Assembly (NCBI RefSeq): GCF_003384035.1
Contig: NZ_QQAK01000010.1
Span: 434,001 to 498,000 of the forward strand
Length of the DNA: 64,000 nucleotides
Origin: Sporosarcina sp. BI001-red
GTDB taxonomy: Bacteria; Bacillota; Bacilli; Bacillales_A; Planococcaceae
Direction of reading: 5' to 3'
The notes under the pieces are model-generated. The model had not been told where the DNA came from, did no database searches, and saw only the letters and a program-made list of their open reading frames with translations. The translations under genes and the position numbers were made by a program. Below are positions 59,227 through 64,000 of the stretch, piece after piece; within the stretch, counting starts at the first letter, position 1; the number at the start of each line of letters is the position of its first letter.

Positions 59227-59834
59227 ATCCATGCTTACTCTGCATGAAACCAATCAAAGATATTACTTCCTGGCAATCGTTTTTCGGTCTAGAAAAGAAA
59301 AAGACACTTTGTGATGACTGTTCAAAACGCTTCGTTCGTGCCGACATAAAGGAAGAGGGCGATGTGTTGGATGCCGTTCATTCACTATATAAATACGATG
59401 ACGCGATGCGCGACTGGCTCCATCAATACAAATTCCTGCAAGATGTTGCCCTTGCGAAAGTATTTGCAAAAGAACTTCGACAGTCGTTTTCAAATAAGGA
59501 AACAATCGTACCAATCCCGATTCATCCTGAACGTGCACGACTTCGAACTTTTTCACACGTTGAAACGTTGCTAGAGGAAGCAAAACGCCCCTACATCCAA
59601 CTACTTGAAAAAACGAATACGGGTGTCATGGGTGAAAAGTCAAAACAAGAGCGACTCGAGATGGAGAACCTATTCGACCTTGTCCCAGGCGCGAGTATAC
59701 AACCAATCACGTATCGGCTAGTGGACGACATTTATACAACAGGGACAACACTGCGCCAAGCAGCGACTGTCTTGAAACAAGCAGGCGCCGCTCGAGTAGA
59801 AGCGGTGACCTTAATACGATCCATTCAGAAATGA
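59223..59834 (+). CDS. comFC: Competence protein ComFC (phosphoribosyltransferase-like)
   Basis: This 203-residue protein has an N-terminal zinc ribbon (CLLCMKPI and LCDDCSKR) and a PRT-fold domain with the PRPP-binding LVDDIYTTGTTLRQAA (about 170-185). It is required for DNA uptake, with ComFA. The start is a GTG that overlaps the comFA stop (GTGA). Confidence 0.94.
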   Translation: MNPCLLCMKPIKDITSWQSFFGLEKKKTLCDDCSKRFVRADIKEEGDVLDAVHSLYKYDDAMRDWLHQYKFLQDVALAKVFAKELRQSFSNKETIVPIPIHPERARLRTFSHVETLLEEAKRPYIQLLEKTNTGVMGEKSKQERLEMENLFDLVPGASIQPITYRLVDDIYTTGTTLRQAATVLKQAGAARVEAVTLIRSIQK

Positions 59835-59852
59835 TTCTAGGAGGAACTCAAT

Positions 59853-60266
59853 ATGGCAGAACTTAGACATTGTCCATCATGTGACGATTTTTTTAACTAT
59901 ACAGGCGTCCGCGAAGTATGCGGAAAATGTGGAATGAACGAAGAAAAAGTATACGAAGAAGTGTACCGATTCTTACGCAAACGTGAAAACCGTGCAGCAA
60001 CAATCGAACGTATCGTCGAAATGACAGAAGCAACAGAATCCATGCTTCACAAATGGGTACGCAAAGGACGCTTGCAACCCGCAATGTTTCCGAATCTAGG
60101 CTATCCATGCGATAATTGTGGCAAGCTAACAGCAAAAGGGAAACTATGCGACACGTGTACAGCAGACATCAAACACGACCTAAAAACATTCGAAGCCGCA
60201 ACAGAATTCAGAGAAGCCATTCAACAAAAAGAACAAGCAACCTATCTATCTGAACGTAAAAGATAA
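59853..60266 (+). CDS. yvyF: YvyF-type flagellar-region protein
   Basis: This 137-residue protein has two zinc-ribbon-like pairs: HCPSCDDFF with VCGKCGM at the N-terminus, and PCDNCGKLT with LCDTC near residue 88. A MerR/HTH-like helix pair lies between (IVEMTEATESMLHKWVRKGRL). It corresponds to yvyF, always between comFC and flgM in Bacillus. Function is unclear; a regulatory role is probable. AGGAGGAACTC precedes the ATG. Confidence 0.88.
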   Translation: MAELRHCPSCDDFFNYTGVREVCGKCGMNEEKVYEEVYRFLRKRENRAATIERIVEMTEATESMLHKWVRKGRLQPAMFPNLGYPCDNCGKLTAKGKLCDTCTADIKHDLKTFEAATEFREAIQQKEQATYLSERKR

Positions 60267-60293
60267 TTAAATGGCAGTATATTAGATAGTTAA

Positions 60294-60427
60294 CGGTGTT
60301 GATTTACGTTGCAGGTGGACGCTTTCCGAGGGGCTTGATTTCAGTCTCCTCGATCGCTGCGCTCACTGCGGGGTCTTCAACCTTCGCTGATCCCTCCGGA
60401 GTCGCCACCTTCCACTTCAATCAACGG
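60294..60427. repeat. Dispersed palindromic element, copy C
   Basis: CGGTGTTGATTTACG at the left, GGACGCTTTCCGAGGGGC, a central GATCGCTGCGCTCACTGCG, GGGTCTTCAACCTTCGC, CTCCGGAGTCGCC, and ACTTCAATCAACGGG at the right. Same orientation as copy B. It separates yvyF from flgM. Confidence 0.75.
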
Positions 60428-60645
60428 GATTCTTGAAAAACTAGGGTTGTCTACACTATAATATCCGTCTAATGAATTAGTTTTAAACTTATAAAAAAGG
60501 GTATGTGTAAAGCGCTACCAAACCAGTAGGTATAGAGGTTTATATATCGGTCAAACTGTAATTTCGTACGAAAGACCCTTCAACTACTCGGAATTCATCC
60601 GAAATAGTAAGTAAGAGTAAAACTATTCCAAAGGAGCGAGAACGC
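60428..60645 (+). promoter_or_regulatory. Leader and promoter region of flgM operon
   Basis: flgM needs its own promoter here, because the palindromic repeat separates it from yvyF. The best sigmaD match is poor: TCAA, 14 bp, TCCGAAAT (about 60582-60607). No other clear element is seen. Confidence 0.3.
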
Positions 60646-60915
60646 ATGAAGATTAATAATAACCCTATCCCACCTGTGAACCCGTACCGGGCGAATCAAG
60701 TAAAGAGTGAAAAAGCAAGCCTTGAGAAGACTGTTCAAAGCGACAGATTGGAAATTTCGAAAGAGGCAAAATCACTATCCGAACCGAGCCTGATTACGTC
60801 ACAACGTAATGAAAAAGTCAGTGCATTGAAAGCTCAAATTCAAGCGGGTACGTATAAGGTCGACGCAGAAAAGCTCGCTTCAGATCTGATTGGATATTAC
60901 CAACCTAAACAGTAA
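60646..60915 (+). CDS. flgM: Anti-sigma-D factor FlgM
   Basis: This 89-residue protein sequesters sigmaD until the hook-basal body is complete. The C-terminal half SQRNEKVSALKAQIQAGTY and KVDAEKLASDLIGYY is the conserved sigma-binding region; the N-terminus is polar and probably unfolded. AAAGGAGCGAG precedes the ATG. First gene of flgM-flgN-flgK-flgL. Confidence 0.94.
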   Translation: MKINNNPIPPVNPYRANQVKSEKASLEKTVQSDRLEISKEAKSLSEPSLITSQRNEKVSALKAQIQAGTYKVDAEKLASDLIGYYQPKQ

Positions 60916-60950
60916 GCGAGCGCATTTAATAGTAGAAAGCAGGGAACCTC

Positions 60951-61448
60951 ATGACAATTGAAATGATTCTAGGGCAGCTCGACCAATTGGAGAAGCTTCA
61001 TAGAAGCCTGCTGCGTATCGCAAACGAAAAAACCACACTCATTAAGAAAAACGACATTAGCGGACTCGATCAGCTGCTAAAAGACGAGCAAGCACATCTC
61101 GCTGCAATCCTGCAGACAGACAAAGCTCGTGAAACAGCTGTTATCGCATTTTTCACCGAACAAGGACGTCCGGTACCGCTTCAATCGACCATTACAGATG
61201 TACTCAGCATCATCCAAGAGCCTGAACGCACACAGCTCAAGGAGGCGAAGGACCGTCTCCTGCACGCGATTCATGAATTGAAATGGCAGAACGATTTAAA
61301 CCAGAAGCTCACCTACCAATCGCTTCAATTTGTGAATCTGTCGCTGGACATGGTCCGACCACGGACCGAATCCGTGAACTACTCGAAAAACGAAGTACAG
61401 GGAAAACCCCTAACAGAAAAAATCGCATCATTCGATTCGCAAGCTTGA
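60951..61448 (+). CDS. flgN: Flagellar chaperone FlgN
   Basis: This 165-residue helical protein is the export chaperone for the hook-associated proteins FlgK and FlgL. A long coiled-coil N-terminal half (ILGQLDQLEKLHRSLLRIA, LIKKNDISGLDQLLKDEQA) and a C-terminal disordered tail with VNYSKNEVQGKP fit the family. The gene directly precedes flgK. Confidence 0.9.
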   Translation: MTIEMILGQLDQLEKLHRSLLRIANEKTTLIKKNDISGLDQLLKDEQAHLAAILQTDKARETAVIAFFTEQGRPVPLQSTITDVLSIIQEPERTQLKEAKDRLLHAIHELKWQNDLNQKLTYQSLQFVNLSLDMVRPRTESVNYSKNEVQGKPLTEKIASFDSQA

Positions 61449-61461
61449 GGAGGACACAATA

Positions 61462-63072
61462 ATGGGTTCCACATTTATGGGATTAGAAACAAGCAAACGC
61501 GGCCTGCAAACCCAGCAGTCCGCTCTTTATACGACAGGGCATAATATTAGTAATGCGAATACGTTGGGCTATTCCCGTCAGCGGGTTAACATGGAAGCGA
61601 CGTCAGGATTTCCTGGAGTTGGACTGAATGCGGGTACGATGCCTGGGTTCTTAGGGACTGGGGTACAAGCTGGATCGATTCAACGAATTCGGGATGGTTT
61701 CGTGGACAAGCAGTTCAGAGATGAAACGAACAAATTAGGCTATTGGGAAGCACAAACAGATGCCATTTCTCAAATGGAAGACGTACTTGCGGAACCGTCT
61801 GATTACGGTCTTCAGCAATCACTTACAGATTTTTGGAAATCTCTTGGCGTGCTCTCTACTGATCCTGAAAATGGCGGCTCACGTGCGGTAGTTGTAGAAC
61901 GTGGAGTTGCAGTTGCAGACTCATTTAACTACATTCATAAATCAATGAAAAACATTCAAGACAATCTTGGAAAAGAGATTGGCGCTTCAGTTAATACCAT
62001 CAACTCTATTTTGAAACAAGTCGGAGATTTAAATAAACAAATTTCAGAAGTAGAGCCTAATGGATATATGCCGAATGATTTGTATGATGCACGAGACAAT
62101 CTACTAGATCAGTTGTCGCAATTAGTCCCAATTGAAGTGAAGTATGAAAAATCGGGTGGGAATGCACTAGCGATTGCTGAAGGTAGTGTAACGGTAACAA
62201 TCAAAACTAAAGACAGTGAAGGTTTAAAAGTGGTAGATGGTAAAGAGTTTGCTCAGATGCGGACTAAGTCTGCAGTGACATCTACTGACAACGTGAACCC
62301 TAACGGTGCGATTGAAGGATTCTACTTAGTTAAGCTAAATCCAGATGGCAGTGATATGAAAGTTGACAAGAATATGGTTCAAGAAACGGGTACATCAACT
62401 TATATTAGGCATGAAAGTTTCCTTGACCAAGGCAAATTAAAATCGTTAGTAAATTCTTTTGGGAAAACAGGAGAAGTCGCTGGTTCTAAAGTTGAAGGTC
62501 TATATCCCGATATGATTGCCAAATTGAATACAATGGCACAAAAATTTGCCGAAAAATTTAATGAAGTTCATATGAGCGGTACGGATAGCGATGGAGATAA
62601 GGGTGAGGCATTCTTCACTCCTTATACTGAAAATGAAAAAGGTGAAATTACTGCAGAAAACATAAAAGTAAACTCAGCAATTTTAGAAGATCCAAGTAAA
62701 CTAGCAGCCTCTGATTCAGCAGTTGGTTCAGCAGAAGTCGGAAATGGTAATAACGCTAAAAACCTAGGAGATGTTCTTTTCGATAAGAATATTGACCTTG
62801 GCAATGACAGTGTACAATCCTACTTCTCAGGTAAAATTATCGGAGAACTCGGAGTCAAAGGTCAACAAGCCATCAACATGACGAAAAATGCTGGAACACT
62901 TCTGGGTGCTGTATCTAACCGACGCGATTCAATCAGTTCAGTATCTCTCGACGAAGAAATGACGAACATGATTCAATTCCAACAAGCGTACAACGCATCG
63001 GCTCGTATGGTTACTGTTGTAGATGAAACATTAGATAAAATCATCAACGGTATGGGAATCGTCGGTAGATAA
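61462..63072 (+). CDS. flgK: Flagellar hook-associated protein 1
   Basis: This 536-residue protein forms the first hook-filament junction layer. The N-terminal rod/hook motif TTGHNISNANTLGYSRQRVN and the C-terminal MIQFQQAYNASARMVTVVDE (with LDKIINGMGIVGR) are conserved. The middle (about residues 225-450) is the variable surface domain and is more AT-rich. GAGGAGGACAC precedes the ATG. Confidence 0.96.
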   Translation: MGSTFMGLETSKRGLQTQQSALYTTGHNISNANTLGYSRQRVNMEATSGFPGVGLNAGTMPGFLGTGVQAGSIQRIRDGFVDKQFRDETNKLGYWEAQTDAISQMEDVLAEPSDYGLQQSLTDFWKSLGVLSTDPENGGSRAVVVERGVAVADSFNYIHKSMKNIQDNLGKEIGASVNTINSILKQVGDLNKQISEVEPNGYMPNDLYDARDNLLDQLSQLVPIEVKYEKSGGNALAIAEGSVTVTIKTKDSEGLKVVDGKEFAQMRTKSAVTSTDNVNPNGAIEGFYLVKLNPDGSDMKVDKNMVQETGTSTYIRHESFLDQGKLKSLVNSFGKTGEVAGSKVEGLYPDMIAKLNTMAQKFAEKFNEVHMSGTDSDGDKGEAFFTPYTENEKGEITAENIKVNSAILEDPSKLAASDSAVGSAEVGNGNNAKNLGDVLFDKNIDLGNDSVQSYFSGKIIGELGVKGQQAINMTKNAGTLLGAVSNRRDSISSVSLDEEMTNMIQFQQAYNASARMVTVVDETLDKIINGMGIVGR

Positions 63073-63090
63073 TAAGGAGGAATCACTGTA

Positions 63091-64000
63091 ATGCGTGTTA
63101 CACAATCAATGCTTTCAAATAATATGCTGCGCAATCTATCTAGCAGTTATAATAAATTGGGTAAACTCCAAGAACAAATCAATACAGGGAAAAAAGTGAG
63201 CCGTCCTTCTGACGATCCCGTCGTCGTGATGAAAAGTTTAGGCTATGGTATGCAAGTGGAGAAAGTGGATCAGTTCCAAAAGAACTTAGGTCAAGTGAAC
63301 AACTGGCTAGATAGTTCTGAGGATGCTCTGGACGGAGTTGGTTCGATTTTACAACGTGCTAAAGAACTCGCAACTAGCGCGGCAAACTCTGGTGCAATGA
63401 CAAAAGAAGATCGTGATAAAATTAAAATTGAACTGAACCAACTGCAAGAACAAATGCGAGACTTAGCGAATACGAAAGTTGGAGATAAATATCTCTTCAG
63501 TGGGACGATGACGGATAAACCGTTATTTGATAAAACTGCAAATGCAGGCGAAGGTGGCTACCCTGATCTGCCTACAGATGTCCCTGCACCTACAGGACCT
63601 ATAGTGGATGGGTATACGAGTAACGTTGAAATTGAAGTATTTGACTCAGTTTCGTTACGAGTTAATACAAATGCAGCTAAAATGTTTAAAGATATCGATA
63701 AACTATTTGACGGACTCAATGAAAAATTAGTATCTGGTGAAGCGAATGACGACATCGACTTCGGTGCCGCAATTTCCAATATCGATAAACAACTAGACGT
63801 TGTATTGACAAAGCGTGCTGACATCGGTGCACGTTCCAACCGTGCAGAGCTTATGCACAATCGTCTGGAAATGCAAGAAGGTGCAGCGAAAAAGCAACGT
63901 TCGTTAAACGAGGACGTTGATATGGAAAAAACCATTACAGAAATGATTACGGCTGAAACCGTTCATCGGGCTGCTCTTTCAGTAGGCGCACGAATTATTC
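63091..64000 (+). CDS. flgL: Flagellar hook-associated protein 3 (cut by window edge)
   Basis: At least 303 residues, open to the right edge and nearly complete. MRVTQSMLSNNMLRNLSSS and INTGKKVSRPSDDP are the FlgL/flagellin N-terminal motifs; VGDKYLFSGTMTDKPLF lies in the middle, and MITAETVHRAALSVGARII is near the C-terminus. AAGGAGGAATC precedes the ATG. It forms the second junction layer that nucleates filament growth. Homologues suggest only a few residues lie beyond the window. Confidence 0.95.
   Translation, partial: MRVTQSMLSNNMLRNLSSSYNKLGKLQEQINTGKKVSRPSDDPVVVMKSLGYGMQVEKVDQFQKNLGQVNNWLDSSEDALDGVGSILQRAKELATSAANSGAMTKEDRDKIKIELNQLQEQMRDLANTKVGDKYLFSGTMTDKPLFDKTANAGEGGYPDLPTDVPAPTGPIVDGYTSNVEIEVFDSVSLRVNTNAAKMFKDIDKLFDGLNEKLVSGEANDDIDFGAAISNIDKQLDVVLTKRADIGARSNRAELMHNRLEMQEGAAKKQRSLNEDVDMEKTITEMITAETVHRAALSVGARII

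Noticed and set aside
60505..60522. A cre-like sequence (GTAAAGCGCTACCA) upstream of flgM
   Set aside because: It misses three consensus positions, including the outer TG, so CcpA control cannot be claimed.

Overview
The window comes from a low-to-moderate GC, motile, aerobic member of the Bacillales. Gene content and order resemble Bacillus subtilis, and the secA2/slaP pair, SLH-anchored wall hydrolase, ba3-type oxidase and overall style suggest a Planococcaceae species, probably Sporosarcina-like. The genus is inferred; no rRNA gene is present to test it. All clear genes look intact apart from the two cut by the window edges (ilvB on the left, flgL on the right). I see no tRNA, rRNA, insertion sequence, prophage or CRISPR array.

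Layout. 0-7.1 kb: branched-chain amino acid operon ilvB-ilvN-ilvC-leuA-leuB-leuC-leuD, closed by a hairpin that overlaps the leuD stop. 7.1-19 kb: single-gene metabolic and signalling units (class V aminotransferase, argininosuccinate-lyase paralogue, chemoreceptor, NlpC/P60-SLH hydrolase, GT4 glycosyltransferase, M20 amidohydrolase, SDR, SCP2 protein, degenerate-GGDEF/EAL protein). 19-21.4 kb: ba3-type cytochrome oxidase (IIa, II, I). 21.6-31.7 kb: nagB, slaP-secA2, tagO, an LCP protein, yvyE, degS-degU and a lipoprotein. 31.8-46.9 kb: a block like the B. subtilis yhg/yhf/yhj region (yhjD-like, comK, hmoB, hemE-hemH-hemY, a yhfH-like small gene, lplJ, lcfB), with a BceRS-BceAB-type module inside it. 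47-55.6 kb: chemoreceptor, S9 peptidase, an unknown 112-aa protein, ComFB-like gene, divergent accessory flagellin and FliS-like genes, enoyl-CoA hydratase. 55.6-64 kb: EAL-HDOD protein, degV-comFA-comFC-yvyF, then flgM-flgN-flgK-flgL.

How the genes work together. DegS/DegU, ComK, ComFA/ComFB/ComFC and the flagellar late genes form a competence and motility programme. The B. subtilis order degS-degU-degV-comFA-comFB-comFC is split here by about 26 kb, and comFB lies outside the comF operon. SigmaD-like promoters precede a chemoreceptor and both genes of the accessory flagellin/FliS-like pair. TagO, the LCP protein, SecA2/SlaP and the SLH hydrolase concern the cell wall and S-layer. HmoB and HemEHY concern haem, which the oxidase uses. 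A near-perfect FadR operator sits at the lcfB promoter.

The least-explained content is non-coding. Three intergenic arrays have a 21-bp period (38.4-39.0, 47.0-47.25 and 54.2-54.7 kb). Each starts just downstream of an intrinsic terminator, and two share a 13-nt core in opposite orientations. Separately, four copies of an imperfect palindromic element of about 130-180 bp are scattered through the window.
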